Shown in pieces: positions 51,718 to 61,469 of a stretch of 64,000 bases of DNA. The translations under genes and the position numbers were made by a program. The notes beneath the pieces are model-generated. The model made no database searches and was not told where the DNA came from. It saw nothing but the letters and a program-made list of their open reading frames with translations. Source of the stretch: Streptomyces sp. 1-11 (GTDB lineage: Bacteria > Actinomycetota > Actinomycetes > Streptomycetales > Streptomycetaceae); contig NZ_BJTV01000003.1 of NCBI RefSeq assembly GCF_007176755.1, forward strand, positions 124,001 to 188,000. The letters are read 5' to 3'. Every line of letters starts with the position of its first letter. The first letter of the stretch is position 1.

Positions 51718-52368
51718 TTGGCCTGTGATCTGTGGCTGGTACCGCTGGTGGACGTGTTGTGCCACACCCCGGACAACCCGTTCGCCGAGGAACTCGCGCA
51801 CTACAACGACGCGCTGGCCGCGGCCGGGCTCCCGCCGGTGCCGGTGTACCAGTACATGCCGGGCCTGTCCGGTGAGGTCGCCCCGGTGGCCGGCTTCGAC
51901 TACGACGCGCTGCACTTCCTGCGCCGGGCCTACCTGCTCCAGGTATGCGGGCTGCCGGTGACCCCGGTGGACGAACTCGGCGGCGACTACGAGCAGTTGC
52001 TGGAGATGTTCGAGTCGACGGCCCAGCAGTCCCACCTGGTCTGGCACTACGACCACGCGGGCGCGTACGTCCCCGTCGACTTCCCGCACCCGCTGTCCAA
52101 CGACGAACTCCTCGCCGGCGGCGGCCCGCTGGGCTCCTCGCAGAGCCTGCTGCGCGAGCTGGAGCACGTCGCCCCGTCGATCGGCATCGACCCGGCCAAC
52201 CCGCCGGCGGCGCCGGAGCCACCCGCCGCCCCCACGGAGCTGGAGGAGCCGGCCGTCCCCGCGCCGTACGACCCCAGCCCGTTCGCCCGGGAGCGGCACG
52301 TGTGGCTGGGCCTGCACGCGGCGGCGACCAGGTCGCTGGCCCAGGGCTCGATGATCGTGTTCAGCTGA
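51718..52368 (+). CDS. Hypothetical protein, probable TTG start
   Basis: 216 residues from TTG at 51718 (MACDLWLVPLVDVLCHTPDN), preceded by GAGGAG at the right distance; the ATG-frame alternative at 51679 gives an Arg/Cys-rich N-terminus less like a protein start. The first ~150 residues are folded-looking with many Tyr/His/Asp (SHLVWHYDHAGAYVPVDFPH), then a Pro/Ala-rich linker and a C-terminal HVWLGLHAAATRSLAQGSMI. No recognised domain. Widely seen in Streptomyces between this GntR and purA. Confidence 0.8.
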   Translation: MACDLWLVPLVDVLCHTPDNPFAEELAHYNDALAAAGLPPVPVYQYMPGLSGEVAPVAGFDYDALHFLRRAYLLQVCGLPVTPVDELGGDYEQLLEMFESTAQQSHLVWHYDHAGAYVPVDFPHPLSNDELLAGGGPLGSSQSLLRELEHVAPSIGIDPANPPAAPEPPAAPTELEEPAVPAPYDPSPFARERHVWLGLHAAATRSLAQGSMIVFS

Positions 52369-52393
52369 GGGAACCGTCACCCCGCCGGGGAGC

Positions 52394-52446
52394 GGACGGC
52401 CGGGCGCGGCTGCGCGCCGGCCGTCCCGCCGGAAGTCCGGGCTTCC
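52394..52446. terminator. Double hairpin between convergent genes
   Basis: GGACGGCCGGGCGCG pairs with CGCGCCGGCCGTCC (52394-52426, one bulge) and is followed by GGAAGTCCGGGCTTCC (52431-52446). It serves the hypothetical gene and purA. Confidence 0.75.
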
Positions 52447-52459
52447 GGGAAAGGCCCCT

Positions 52460-53743
52460 CTACAGGAACGAGTTGATCTCGATCGTCTCGTCCCGGCCCG
52501 GGCCCACGCCGATCGCGGAGATCGGGGCGCCGGACATCTCCTCCAGCGCCTTGACGTAGTTCTGGGCGTTCTTCGGCAGGTCGGAGAAGGACTTCGCCTT
52601 GGTGATGTCCTCGGACCAGCCGGGCAGGGTCTCGTAGACCGGCTTCGCGTGGTGGAAGTCGCTCTGCGAGTACGGGAGTTCCTCGACGCGCTTGCCGTCG
52701 ATCTCGTACGCCACGCAGACCGGGATCTGCTCCCAGCCGGTGAGCACGTCCAGCTTGGTGAGGAAGAAGTCGGTCAGGCCGTTCACGCGGGTCGCGTAGC
52801 GGGCGATGACCGCGTCGAACCAGCCGCAGCGCCGGTCGCGGCCGGTGGTCACACCCCGCTCGCCGCCGATGCGGCGCAGCGCCTCGCCGTCCTCGTCGAA
52901 CAGCTCCGTCGGGAAGGGGCCCGCGCCGACGCGGGTCGTGTAGGCCTTGAGGATGCCGATGACGCGGCTGATCTTCGTCGGGCCGACGCCGGCGCCCGTG
53001 CAGGCGCCGCCCGCGGTCGGGTTGCTGGAGGTGACGAACGGGTAGGTGCCGTGGTCGATGTCCAGGAGGGTGCCCTGGCCGCCCTCGAAGAGGACCACCT
53101 TGTCGTCCTCCAGCGCCTGGTTGAGGACCAGGACGGTGTCGGCGACGTACGGCTTGATCTGCTCGGCGTAGCCCAGCAGTTCCTCGACCACCTGGCCGGC
53201 GGCGATCGCGCGGCGGTTGTAGAGCTTGGTGAGGATCTGGTTCTTGGCGTCGAGGGCCGCCTCGACCTTCTGGGTCAGGATCGACTCGTCGTAGAGGTCC
53301 TGGACCCGGATGCCGACACGGTTGATCTTGTCGGCGTAGGTCGGGCCGATGCCGCGGCCGGTGGTGCCGATCTTGCGCTTGCCGAGGAAGCGTTCCGTCA
53401 CCTTGTCGACGGTCACGTTGTACGGCGTGATGACGTGCGCGTTACCACTGATCAGGAGCTTTGACGTGTCGACGCCACGCTCGTTCAGACCGCTCAGCTC
53501 GGAGAGCAGGACCGACGGGTCGACGACGACACCGTTGCCGATGACCGGCGTACAGCCGGGCGAGAGGATTCCGGAAGGGAGGAGGTGGAGTGCATACTTC
53601 TGGTCGCCCACGACGACCGTGTGGCCGGCGTTGTTGCCGCCCTGGTATCGCACTACATAGTCCACCGAGCCACCGAGCAGGTCGGTCGCCTTCCCCTTGC
53701 CTTCGTCACCCCACTGAGCACCGAGCAGCACAAGTGCGGGCAC
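52460..53743 (-). CDS. purA: Adenylosuccinate synthetase
   Basis: 427 residues, the family length, from a GTG ([20 protein letters not shown]). GTP loop [11 protein letters not shown] with the catalytic Asp, [14 protein letters not shown] with the catalytic His, IMP-binding [30 protein letters not shown] and the C-terminal [16 protein letters not shown]. It makes adenylosuccinate from IMP and aspartate for AMP synthesis. Monocistronic; the 197-bp divergent region to the DAGK-like gene contains a hairpin. Confidence 0.97.
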   Translation of the reverse strand: MPALVLLGAQWGDEGKGKATDLLGGSVDYVVRYQGGNNAGHTVVVGDQKYALHLLPSGILSPGCTPVIGNGVVVDPSVLLSELSGLNERGVDTSKLLISGNAHVITPYNVTVDKVTERFLGKRKIGTTGRGIGPTYADKINRVGIRVQDLYDESILTQKVEAALDAKNQILTKLYNRRAIAAGQVVEELLGYAEQIKPYVADTVLVLNQALEDDKVVLFEGGQGTLLDIDHGTYPFVTSSNPTAGGACTGAGVGPTKISRVIGILKAYTTRVGAGPFPTELFDEDGEALRRIGGERGVTTGRDRRCGWFDAVIARYATRVNGLTDFFLTKLDVLTGWEQIPVCVAYEIDGKRVEELPYSQSDFHHAKPVYETLPGWSEDITKAKSFSDLPKNAQNYVKALEEMSGAPISAIGVGPGRDETIEINSFL

Positions 53744-53870
53744 GCGCGTACACCCCTTCCGGGCGGGGCATGTCCAAGGTCGGGGGCATGGGCGTAAGGT
53801 GCACCGCCGCGTACCACCGCGACCGTTGTCGGCCGCACAACCGTCGGACCGGATGCCCCGGAATAGACGA

Positions 53871-53898
53871 AGCCCCTGGCGCAATAGCGCAAGGGGCT
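53871..53898. other. Hairpin in the purA/DAGK divergent region
   Basis: AGCCCCTGGCGC-AATA-GCGCAAGGGGCT: 12-bp arms with one mismatch. In a divergent region a terminator is unexpected; it might be a leader structure of the purA transcript (minus strand) or a protein-binding palindrome. Confidence 0.6.
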
Positions 53899-53940
53899 CT
53901 TGCACAAAGATGCTACCCGAGGAAGCGAGGCAGGACCGAG

Positions 53941-54795
53941 GTGGCGACCTTCGCGACGTCCGATCAGCTGCTGGTGATCATCGATCCGACGGCACGGCAG
54001 GGGGACGGGGAGTCCGTACGGATCGCGAAAGACGTGCTCAGCGCGGGTGCGACCACCAAGGTGTGTCTGCCGGAGGGCCCGGAGGAATTCGCCCGGGCAC
54101 TCGGCCGTCGGGGTTCCCGGCGGCCGGTGGTGATCGGCGACGACCGGGCGCTGGTGCGCGCGGTGGCCCTGCTGCACCGGCACCGGGAGCTCGCCGGATG
54201 CGCGCTGGCCGTGGTGCCGGTCGGGGAGGCGGCGCTGGCGGAGTCCCTCGGCGTGCCGGCCGGTCCGGTGGCGGCCGCGCGGGCCGTGCTCGAAGGGGCC
54301 GAGCGGCGCCTCGACCTGCTGGTCGACGACAGCGACGGTGTGGTGCTCGGCGCGCTGGGCATCCCGCCGGCGCCGGTCCGGACGGCCGCGGCTCAGCCGG
54401 TGGACGCCTCCGGCGGGCACCCCTGGCTGCGTACGCGCTACCGCTCCCTGGTCCGCACGCTGGCCCCGCGGCCCGCCCGGCTCGCCGCGATACCCGCGCC
54501 CGGCCCCTCCCGGCTGCGGGTGGAGGTCGACGGGGAGACGGTCGTGGACCTGGACCGGCCGGTGGAGGCGGTGTCGGTGACGCCGGGCGCCGGCGGGACG
54601 GCGGCGGTCGAGGTGCGCCCGCTGTCGGGCCCCGGCGCGGCGGCCGCGCCGCTGCTGGTCGCCGGGCGCACGGTGACGGTCGTGGGCGCGGACTTCCGCT
54701 ACCGGGCGGACGCGATGGTGTCCGGGCCGGTGCGCCGGCGGACGTGGACGGTGCGTGAGGGCGCCTGGGGGCTGACCCTGCCGGTGCCGGGCTAG
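53941..54795 (+). CDS. Diacylglycerol-kinase-family protein with degenerate nucleotide signature
   Basis: 284 residues from GTG ([20 protein letters not shown]). The N-terminal NxxA/NPxxG-like segment [11 protein letters not shown] and the position of the GGDGT signature are recognisable, but the latter reads [19 protein letters not shown], losing the ATP-binding glycines. The C-terminal beta-sandwich with [20 protein letters not shown] and [17 protein letters not shown] resembles YegS/DgkB lipid kinases. Probably a divergent or inactive lipid-binding member. Confidence 0.8.
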   Translation: MATFATSDQLLVIIDPTARQGDGESVRIAKDVLSAGATTKVCLPEGPEEFARALGRRGSRRPVVIGDDRALVRAVALLHRHRELAGCALAVVPVGEAALAESLGVPAGPVAAARAVLEGAERRLDLLVDDSDGVVLGALGIPPAPVRTAAAQPVDASGGHPWLRTRYRSLVRTLAPRPARLAAIPAPGPSRLRVEVDGETVVDLDRPVEAVSVTPGAGGTAAVEVRPLSGPGAAAAPLLVAGRTVTVVGADFRYRADAMVSGPVRRRTWTVREGAWGLTLPVPG

Positions 54796-54864
54796 GTCGT
54801 GTCCGCAAAGTCCCGCCTGCCCCGCCCTCCGGGCGGACGACGGGACTTTGCGGACACGATCTAG
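54792..54864. terminator. Large hairpin between convergent genes
   Basis: Arms 54792-54815 and 54841-54864 are 24 nt each with one mismatch (core TCGTGTCCGCAAAGTCCCG and its complement); a GC-rich inner hairpin lies in the loop. Bidirectional, between DAGK-like and MarR genes. Confidence 0.88.
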
Positions 54865-54876
54865 GGACGCGGGGCG

Positions 54877-55419
54877 TCACGGGGAGCCGAAGAGCTCCTC
54901 CCGGCGGGCACGCCAGCGGACCATCAGCGCGGCGAGTTCGGTGTCGACGAACTCGAAGAAGGCCAGCGTCTCGGCCAGCCGGAGCCCGGCCGGGGTGGTG
55001 GCGCCGAGGCTCTCCACGCCCTCCCGCAGGGCGTGCTCCCAACGCTTGATGACGGCCTCGCGGCTGGTCAGAGCTTCGTACCACTGGTCGCCGTGCACCC
55101 GGTAGCGCTCCCGGCGCGAGCCGGGTTCGCGCTCCCGCGAGACCATGTGCACCTGCGCCAGGTAGCGCACCGCGCCGGAGACGGCCGCGGGGCTGACGCG
55201 CAGCCGCTCGCCCAGTTCGGCCGAGGTCAGGGTGCCGGAGTCGGAGGCGAGCAGCGCGGCGAAGACCCGGGCCGGCATGCGGGGCACGCCCGCCTCGACG
55301 AGCTGGGCGGCGAAGTGCTCCACGAACCGGGAGACCGCCTCCGGGTCGCGTTCCGGCGCCCGGGAGGCCTGCCGGTCCGCCGCTCCGGGCCGTTCGGCCC
55401 TGTCCGCCCGCTCCGTCAT
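54877..55419 (-). CDS. MarR/GbsR-like transcriptional regulator
   Basis: 180 residues, ATG at 55419 with GGGGAG about 11 nt upstream. Winged HTH: ARVFAALLASDSGTLTSAEL, GERLRVSPAAVSGAVRYLAQ and the wing MVSREREPGSRRERYRV. The long C-terminal helices (LAETLAFFEFVDTELAALMV) form the dimer interface. The layout is that of MarR-type repressors that control adjacent transporters. It is divergent from the ABC exporter operon and probably binds the palindrome between them. Confidence 0.9.
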   Translation of the reverse strand: MTERADRAERPGAADRQASRAPERDPEAVSRFVEHFAAQLVEAGVPRMPARVFAALLASDSGTLTSAELGERLRVSPAAVSGAVRYLAQVHMVSREREPGSRRERYRVHGDQWYEALTSREAVIKRWEHALREGVESLGATTPAGLRLAETLAFFEFVDTELAALMVRWRARREELFGSP

Positions 55420-55497
55420 TCCCGGATCATCTCCCCTGATCAGGCCCGCCGTCGCCGCCGCGACGACCCCCAACCGCAGTTTATACGGTTTCTTAAC

Positions 55498-55526
55498 TTC
55501 ACAAGTTTGTGAAAGAAGCGTAGGTT
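55498..55526. promoter_or_regulatory. ABC exporter promoter overlapping a TTCACAA-GT-TTGTGAA palindrome
   Basis: TTCACA (55498-55503)-N17-TAGGTT (55521-55526) is the promoter of the exporter. The perfect palindrome TTCACAAGTTTGTGAA (55498-55513) covers its -35 and would allow repression. TAGGTT lies 7 nt before the ATG, a leaderless layout. The adjacent MarR-type protein is the likely binder. Confidence 0.7.
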
Positions 55527-55533
55527 GCGAAAC

Positions 55534-56448
55534 ATGACGAAGGCAGTCACGGTCCGCGGACTCCGCAAGTCCTTCGGCCGTACGCACGCGCTGGACGGCC
55601 TGGACCTGGACGTCGAGACCGGTGAGGTCCACGGCTTCCTCGGCCCCAACGGCGCCGGGAAGTCCACCGCCGTCCGCGTCCTGCTCGGCCTGCTGCGCGC
55701 CGACGCGGGCACCGCGCGGGTCCTCGGCCGCGACCCGTGGGCCGACGCGGTGGAGGTGCACCGCCGCATCGCCTACGTCCCCGGTGACGTGACCCTGTGG
55801 CGCAACCTGTCCGGCGGCGAGGTCATCGACCTCTACGGCCGGCTGCGCGGGGGCCTGGACCCGCGCCGGCGGGCCGAGCTGACCGAGCGGTTCGAGCTGG
55901 ACCCGACGAAGAAGGGCCGCACCTACTCCAAGGGCAACCGGCAGAAGGTCGCCCTGGTCGCGGCGTTCGCCTCGGACGTGGACCTGCTGATCCTGGACGA
56001 GCCGACCTCGGGCCTCGACCCGCTGATGGAGGCGGTCTTCCGGCGGTGCGTCGAGGAGGAACGGGACCGGGGCCGTACCGTCCTGCTCTCCTCGCACATC
56101 CTCGGCGAGGTGGAGGAGCTGTGCGACCGGGTGAGCATCGTCCGGGGCGGCCGCACGGTGGAGACCGGCTCGCTGGCGGACCTGCGCCACCTCACCCGCA
56201 CCAGTGTCAGCGCCGAACTCGCCGGCCCGCCGAACGGGCTGGCGGACCTCCCCGGCGTCCACGACCTCGACGTCCGGGGCCGCAGGGTCCGCCTCCAGGT
56301 GGACACCGGCAAGCTGGACGCGGTGCTGCGGCAGCTCGGGGAGTCGGGCGTGCGGTCCCTGACCTCGACCCCGCCCACGCTGGAGGAACTGTTCCTGCGG
56401 CACTACCGGGACGAGCGCGGCGAGGCGACCGGGGCGGCGGCGCGATGA
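55534..56448 (+). CDS. ABC exporter ATP-binding protein
   Basis: 304 residues from ATG 55534 (an in-frame ATG at 55525 is upstream of the likely +1). Walker [11 protein letters not shown]-loop region [10 protein letters not shown], a deviant signature YSKGNRQKV, Walker [14 protein letters not shown]-loop LLSSHIL, and a C-terminal regulatory domain ending [14 protein letters not shown]. It energises export with the permease encoded next (stop overlaps its start, ATGA). Typical of Streptomyces drug or lipid exporters controlled by MarR/TetR proteins. Confidence 0.93.
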   Translation: MTKAVTVRGLRKSFGRTHALDGLDLDVETGEVHGFLGPNGAGKSTAVRVLLGLLRADAGTARVLGRDPWADAVEVHRRIAYVPGDVTLWRNLSGGEVIDLYGRLRGGLDPRRRAELTERFELDPTKKGRTYSKGNRQKVALVAAFASDVDLLILDEPTSGLDPLMEAVFRRCVEEERDRGRTVLLSSHILGEVEELCDRVSIVRGGRTVETGSLADLRHLTRTSVSAELAGPPNGLADLPGVHDLDVRGRRVRLQVDTGKLDAVLRQLGESGVRSLTSTPPTLEELFLRHYRDERGEATGAAAR

Positions 56449-58046
56449 CCACGCTCACGACGCACACCACCGCACGGTCCCGTCATCTGGCGGGCACCGG
56501 AACCCTGTTGCGGTTCGCACTGCGCCGGGACCGGGTGACGACCCCGGTCTGGGTCGCGGCGAACGCCCTGATGGTCCTCTCCATGCCGGGCACGCTGCGC
56601 GACCTGTACGGCAGCACCGCCGAACGCGTCCGTCTGGTCGGCCAGTTGGAGGCCAACGCCTCGTTCCGGGCGCTGATCGGACCGGTCTTCGACACCTCGG
56701 TCGGCGCGCTGACCGCCTGGCGGGTGGGCGTGTACGCCGCCCTGCTGGCCGCCGCGATGAGCCTGCTGATCGTCGTACGGCACACCCGGGACGAGGAGGA
56801 GAGCGGCCGGCACGAGCTGGTGGCGTCCGGAATGGTGGGCCGCCGGGCCCCCCTCACGGCGGCGCTGCTGGCGGCGGCCGTCGCCGACGCGGCCCTCGCC
56901 CTGCTGGTCACGGCCGGTCTCGCCGGACAGGGTGCGGGCGGCGCCTTGGCCTTCGGCCTCGGGCTCGGGGGCGTCGGCATGGTGTTCGCCACGATGGCGG
57001 CGATCGTCGTCCAGCTCACCGAGAGCGCCCGGCTCGCCCGGGGCCTGACGGCGGCCGTCCTCGGGGCGGCGTTCGTGCTGCGCGCGGCGGGCGACTCGGC
57101 CGGGGACGACGGTTCCTCGCCGCTGACCTGGCTGTCGCCGCTGGGCTGGCTGGAGAACCTGCGCTCCTTCGCGGACGAACGCTGGTGGGTGCTCGCCCTG
57201 TTCGCGGCGGCGGCGGCCGCCCAGGGGGTGGTGGCCTACGCGCTCGCCGGGCGCCGGGACATCGGCATGAGCTTCCTGCCCACCCGGCCGGGCCCGGCCG
57301 CCGGCCGCCTCGGCACGGCGGGGGCGCTGGCCTGGCGGCTGCAGCGGGGCGGTGTGCTCGGCTGGTCGGCCGGCTTCTTCCTCGCGGGGGTCGTCTACGG
57401 CGGTCTCACCGACGGCGCGGCCCGCCTGGTCCGCGACAACGACGGCGCGCGGCGCGTCTTCGAGCGGATGGGCGGCGGCAACGGGCTCACGGACGCGTTC
57501 CTGGCGTCGATGACCGGCATGCTCGGCCTGATCGCGGCCCTGTACGCGGTCGCCTCGGTGCTGCGACTGCACGGCGAGGAGACCTCGGGCCGGGCGGAAC
57601 CGGTGCTGGCGTGCGCGGTGGGACGGCTGCGCTGGGCCGCGGGCCACCTCACCATCGCCTTCGGCGGCTCGGTCCTGATCATGCTCCTGGCGGGCCTGGG
57701 CTTCGCCGTCGGCTACGGCAGGGAGGTCGTACCGATCCTGGGCGCCTGCCTGGTGCAGCTCCCGGCGGTGTGGGTGATCGGCGGAGCGGCGCTGCTGCTG
57801 TACGGCGCGGCCCCCCGGCTAGCACCGGCCGCCTGGGGCCTCGCGGTGGCGGCCCTCCTGATCGGCTGGGTGGGCCCCGCCCTGGACGCACCGCGGATCG
57901 TCCTGGACCTCTCCCCCTTCGGCCACCTGCCGAAGCTGCCCGGCGGCACGATGGACTGGCCCCCGGTCCTCACCCTCACCGCCCTGGCCGCGGCGCTGAC
58001 CGCGGCGGGCCTGGCGGCCCTGCGACGGCGGGACCTGGCGGGCTGA
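56445..58046 (+). CDS. ABC exporter membrane subunit
   Basis: 533 residues with about 12 transmembrane helices, in two six-helix halves (first half 20-270, second 290-530), consistent with a duplicated ABC-2-type permease (TipC/antibiotic exporter-like). Coupled by an ATGA overlap to the ATPase gene. The substrate is not predictable; the neighbouring P450 raises the possibility of a small-molecule export role, but no biosynthetic cluster is visible. Convergent with the P450 gene. Confidence 0.9.
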   Translation: MTTLTTHTTARSRHLAGTGTLLRFALRRDRVTTPVWVAANALMVLSMPGTLRDLYGSTAERVRLVGQLEANASFRALIGPVFDTSVGALTAWRVGVYAALLAAAMSLLIVVRHTRDEEESGRHELVASGMVGRRAPLTAALLAAAVADAALALLVTAGLAGQGAGGALAFGLGLGGVGMVFATMAAIVVQLTESARLARGLTAAVLGAAFVLRAAGDSAGDDGSSPLTWLSPLGWLENLRSFADERWWVLALFAAAAAAQGVVAYALAGRRDIGMSFLPTRPGPAAGRLGTAGALAWRLQRGGVLGWSAGFFLAGVVYGGLTDGAARLVRDNDGARRVFERMGGGNGLTDAFLASMTGMLGLIAALYAVASVLRLHGEETSGRAEPVLACAVGRLRWAAGHLTIAFGGSVLIMLLAGLGFAVGYGREVVPILGACLVQLPAVWVIGGAALLLYGAAPRLAPAAWGLAVAALLIGWVGPALDAPRIVLDLSPFGHLPKLPGGTMDWPPVLTLTALAAALTAAGLAALRRRDLAG

Positions 58047-58109
58047 GCGGATCGGTCGAAGTACTGCCCGGGGTTCCTCGGTGCCTGGTCCGCCGCCGGC
58101 CGGCGCGGG

Positions 58110-58127
58110 CGGGACGACCTCGTCCCG
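58110..58127. terminator. Short hairpin between convergent genes
   Basis: CGGGACGA-CC-TCGTCCCG, an 8-bp stem with a 2-nt loop, between the exporter and P450 genes, in GC-rich surroundings. Confidence 0.55.
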
Positions 58128-58135
58128 ACGGGTGG

Positions 58136-59356
58136 TCACCCCACCGTGATGCTCAGCCCCTCCAGTCCCCGGATCACGAAGTTCGGCTTGCGCCGCGGCT
58201 CGGACGCGAGGGTGAGGGCCGGGGCCCGTTCCAGCAGGGCCGTCATCGAGGCGGCCAGCTCGATGCGGGCCAGCGGGGCGCCGATGCAGTAGTGGATGCC
58301 CGCGCTGAAGGAGATGTGCGGATTGTCCCGGCGAGTGAGGTCCAGGCGGGCGGGGTCGGCGAAGACGGCCGGGTCGTGGTTGGCGGAGCCGAAGAGCATG
58401 GCGATCTCCGCGCCCCGGGGAATCGTCGTCCCGGCGATCTCGATGTCGTCCAGGACCCAGCGTTCGAAGAGCTGGAGCGGGGTGTCGTAGCGCATCAGCT
58501 CCTCGACCGCGGACGGGACCAGGGAGTGGTCGGCGCGCAGGGCCGCCAGTTGGCCGGGGTTGCGGAACAGCGCCCACCAGCCGTTCACCGTGGCGTTCAC
58601 CGTGGCCTCGTGGCCGGCGTTGAGCAGCAGCACCGCCGTGGAGATCATCTCCTGCTCGGTCAGCCGGTCGCCCTCGTCGTGCGCGGCGATCAGCCCCGAG
58701 ATCAGGTCCTCGCCGGGCCGCTCGCGGCGGGCCGCGATCAGCTCCGCGAGGTAGGCGGAGAACTCCGCCGAGGCCCGGACCGCGCTCGCCGCCGTCTCCT
58801 CGGACGGGTTCAGCTCGTACATCCCGCAGATCGCCGCCGACCAGGGCCGCAGCAGCGCGCGGTCGGCTTCCGGGACGCCCAGCATCTCGGCGATCACCGC
58901 CACCGGCAGCGGCTCGGCGACGTCCGTGAGCAGATCGCCGCCGCCCGCCTCGACCAGCCCGGCCACCAGGTCGTCCGCCAGGCCGTGCACGTACGGCTTC
59001 AGCCGCTCCACCGTGCGCGGGGTGAACGCCTTGGACACCAGGCGCCGGATCCGGGTGTGGTCCGGCGGCTCCAGGTCGAGCATGCCGTGGTCGTTGAGGG
59101 TGTGGAACGGCTCGTGCTCCGGCGGGGGCGCGCTCCGGCCGAACTCCTCGTGGGTGAAGCGGTGCCGGTAGGTGCGGCCCAGGCGGCGGTCGCGCAGCAG
59201 CGCCGAGACGTCCGCGTGGTGCGGGACCAGCCACTGGTCGGTGGGCTCGTACCGGATCACCCGGCCACGCGCCCGCAGTTCGGCGTAGGCCGGGTACGGG
59301 TCGGCGACGAACCCGGGGTCCCAGGGGTCGAAAGCGAGGTCGGCGACAGTTGCCAT
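58136..59356 (-). CDS. Cytochrome P450 (CYP107-like)
   Basis: 406 residues. I-helix LLNAGHEATVNATV (AGxEAT oxygen-activation motif), ExxR in AVEELMRYDTP, and heme-binding SAGIHYCIGAPLARIE with the axial Cys. N-terminus MATVADLAFDPWDPGFVADP. Sequence and synteny suggest an orthologue of the Streptomyces CYP107P group. The substrate is unknown; no ferredoxin gene adjoins. TAGCGT lies 6 nt before the ATG, predicting a leaderless mRNA. Confidence 0.93.
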   Translation of the reverse strand: MATVADLAFDPWDPGFVADPYPAYAELRARGRVIRYEPTDQWLVPHHADVSALLRDRRLGRTYRHRFTHEEFGRSAPPPEHEPFHTLNDHGMLDLEPPDHTRIRRLVSKAFTPRTVERLKPYVHGLADDLVAGLVEAGGGDLLTDVAEPLPVAVIAEMLGVPEADRALLRPWSAAICGMYELNPSEETAASAVRASAEFSAYLAELIAARRERPGEDLISGLIAAHDEGDRLTEQEMISTAVLLLNAGHEATVNATVNGWWALFRNPGQLAALRADHSLVPSAVEELMRYDTPLQLFERWVLDDIEIAGTTIPRGAEIAMLFGSANHDPAVFADPARLDLTRRDNPHISFSAGIHYCIGAPLARIELAASMTALLERAPALTLASEPRRKPNFVIRGLEGLSITVG

Positions 59357-59375
59357 GGAGGGACGCTAGCCCGGC

Positions 59376-60041
59376 TCAGCCCGGTGTGACCAGCCTCGCC
59401 TCGTACGCGAACACCGCCGCCTGGGTGCGGTCCCGCAGGCCCAGCTTCACCAGGATCCGGCTCACATGCGTCTTGATCGTCGACTCGGCCACCACCAGCC
59501 GCCCGGCAATCTCCGCGTTCGACAGGCCCTGCGCGATCAGGACCAGCACCTCCGTCTCCCGTTCGGTCAGCTCCCCGTAGGCCGCCTGTGCCGACGGCAT
59601 CAGCCGCGGGGAGTCCGCGAGCCGGGAGAACTCGGTGATCAGCCGCCTGGTCACCGAGGGGGCGAGCAGTGCCTCGCCGGAGGCCACCACCCGGACCCCG
59701 TCGGCCAGCTGACGGGCCGAGGCGTCCTTCAGCAGGAACCCGGAGGCCCCGGCGCGCAGCGCTTGGTACACGTACTCGTCCAGGTCGAACGTGGTCAGCA
59801 CCAGCACCTTCGCGGCGCCGTCCGCGGCGACGATCTCCCGGGTGGCCTCGATGCCGTTCAGTTCGGGCATGCGGATGTCCATCAGCACTACGTCCGGGGC
59901 GAGTTCCCGCACCCGCTCGACCGCCTCCCGGCCGTTGACGGCCTCCCCGACGACCTCGATGTCCGGCATCGCGTTCAGCAGGACCGAGAAGCCCTCGCGC
60001 ACCATCATCTGGTCGTCGGCGACCAGGACCCGGATCGTCAT
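59376..60041 (-). CDS. NarL/LuxR-type response regulator, system 1
   Basis: 221 residues. Receiver domain with acidic pair in VLVADDQMMVREGF, phospho-Asp in VVLMDIRMPELNG (Asp54) and Lys in GFLLKDAS. C-terminal LuxR HTH: LTERETEVLVLIAQGLSNAE then TIKTHVSRILVKLGLRDRTQ. ATG overlaps the histidine kinase stop (ATGA). It is over half identical by eye to the regulator of system 2, 1.4 kb upstream, showing tandem duplication of the cassette. Confidence 0.94.
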   Translation of the reverse strand: MTIRVLVADDQMMVREGFSVLLNAMPDIEVVGEAVNGREAVERVRELAPDVVLMDIRMPELNGIEATREIVAADGAAKVLVLTTFDLDEYVYQALRAGASGFLLKDASARQLADGVRVVASGEALLAPSVTRRLITEFSRLADSPRLMPSAQAAYGELTERETEVLVLIAQGLSNAEIAGRLVVAESTIKTHVSRILVKLGLRDRTQAAVFAYEARLVTPG

Positions 60042-61378
60042 GCCCCGTCCTCGATCACCGCGGCCGCCGGGACCGGCAGGAACACCGTCACCTCGTACCC
60101 CCCGTCGGCCGTCGGCCCCGCCGTCATCTCGCCGTTCAGCATGGCGACCCGCTCCCGCATGCCGGTGATGCCGTGGCCGGCTCCGGGGGACGGCTTCACG
60201 AGGTGGGGAGCGGGCGGCGGGCCGTTGACCACGCGCAGGCCGAGTCCGCCGAGCACGTAACCGATCTCCACCCGGGCGTCCGCGCCGGGCGCGTGCCGCA
60301 GGGAGTTGCTCAGCGCCTCCTGCACGATCCGGTACGCCGACAGCTCCACGCCCTGCGGCAGTTCGCGCACCGCGCCGGTCACCGCCTTCTCCACGCCGAG
60401 ACCGGCCTGCCGCACGTTGGCCAGCAGCCGGTCGAGGTCGGCGAGGGTGGGCTGCGGGGCGTCGGGGGCCTCGTAGTCCTCCGCGCGGACGACCCCGAGG
60501 ACCCGGCGCAGCTCGGTCAGCGCCGCCACCGCGTTCTCCCGGATGGTGGCGAACGCCTTCTCCAGCTCCTCCGGCGGGTTCTCCACCCGGTACGGCGCCG
60601 CCTCGGCCTGGATGGCGACCACCGACATGTGGTGCGCGACCACGTCGTGCAGCTCGCGGGCGATGGTCGTGCGCTCCTCCAGCAGGGTGCGCCGGGAGCG
60701 TTCCTCCGCGGTCACCGTCCGCTGCTCGGTGACCTCCCGCTGGGCCTGCCGGCGGGTGTGCCGGACGGTGACGACCAGCAGCACCAGCGCCGACAGGATC
60801 AGCATCGGGGCCACGTCCGTGGTGTAGCGGTCCCAGCCGAGGAGGGTGTCGGCGACGAAGCCGTAGACCGCGGTGAGCACCCACATCCAGGCCGCCGTGC
60901 GCGGGCGGGTGCGTATCGCGACGACCGTGACCACCGTCAGGTGCGAGACGAAGCTGCCCGGGCCCCACGGCCAGTCCATGCCGGTCGCCCCGCCGACGAC
61001 GGAGGCGAGCGTGGTCGCGCCGAGCGAGGCCCAGAACGCGCCCACCGGCCGCACCAGGGTGAGCAGCACCGGTCCCAGCGCCAGCAGCCCGCACAGCAGC
61101 GAGGGCAGCCCGGAGCCGGCCGTGCTCGCCAGCGCGACCAGCATCGCCAGCCCGCCGAGGCCGACGACGACCGCGTGCGGTGTCCAGCCCGAGTGCCGCC
61201 CCAGGCCGCCGGGCCGGTCACCGGCCGCCGTGCGGGGCAGCGGACGGTAGGCGAAGGCGTCGTCGAACAGGTCCTGCCGCAGGCCGCGCAGGGCGTCCCC
61301 GGCGAGCCGCCACTCGGGGCTGCGCGGCCGCCCGGCCGCGCCCGCCGGGGCCGTCTGCGTGTGCGTCGTCTCGGTCAC
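60038..61378 (-). CDS. NarL-partner sensor histidine kinase, system 1
   Basis: 446 residues from GTG 61378. About five transmembrane helices (70-200), then the HisKA_3 dimerisation domain IARELHDVVAHHMSVVAIQA with phospho-His in ELHDVVAHH, and HATPase_c with VQEALSNSLRHAPG and GHGITGMRERVAML. Signals unknown. TACCGT lies exactly 6 nt before the GTG (leaderless layout). Kinase and regulator are coupled by overlap. Confidence 0.93.
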   Translation of the reverse strand: MTETTHTQTAPAGAAGRPRSPEWRLAGDALRGLRQDLFDDAFAYRPLPRTAAGDRPGGLGRHSGWTPHAVVVGLGGLAMLVALASTAGSGLPSLLCGLLALGPVLLTLVRPVGAFWASLGATTLASVVGGATGMDWPWGPGSFVSHLTVVTVVAIRTRPRTAAWMWVLTAVYGFVADTLLGWDRYTTDVAPMLILSALVLLVVTVRHTRRQAQREVTEQRTVTAEERSRRTLLEERTTIARELHDVVAHHMSVVAIQAEAAPYRVENPPEELEKAFATIRENAVAALTELRRVLGVVRAEDYEAPDAPQPTLADLDRLLANVRQAGLGVEKAVTGAVRELPQGVELSAYRIVQEALSNSLRHAPGADARVEIGYVLGGLGLRVVNGPPPAPHLVKPSPGAGHGITGMRERVAMLNGEMTAGPTADGGYEVTVFLPVPAAAVIEDGA

Positions 61379-61469
61379 GTGGCAACGGTAGGCCGGACCG
61401 GGGCCGCGGTCGTCCCCTCACAGAGGGGTCCTCGGGCGTCCTCCTGAAGTACTACGGCTCCGCCGGGCG

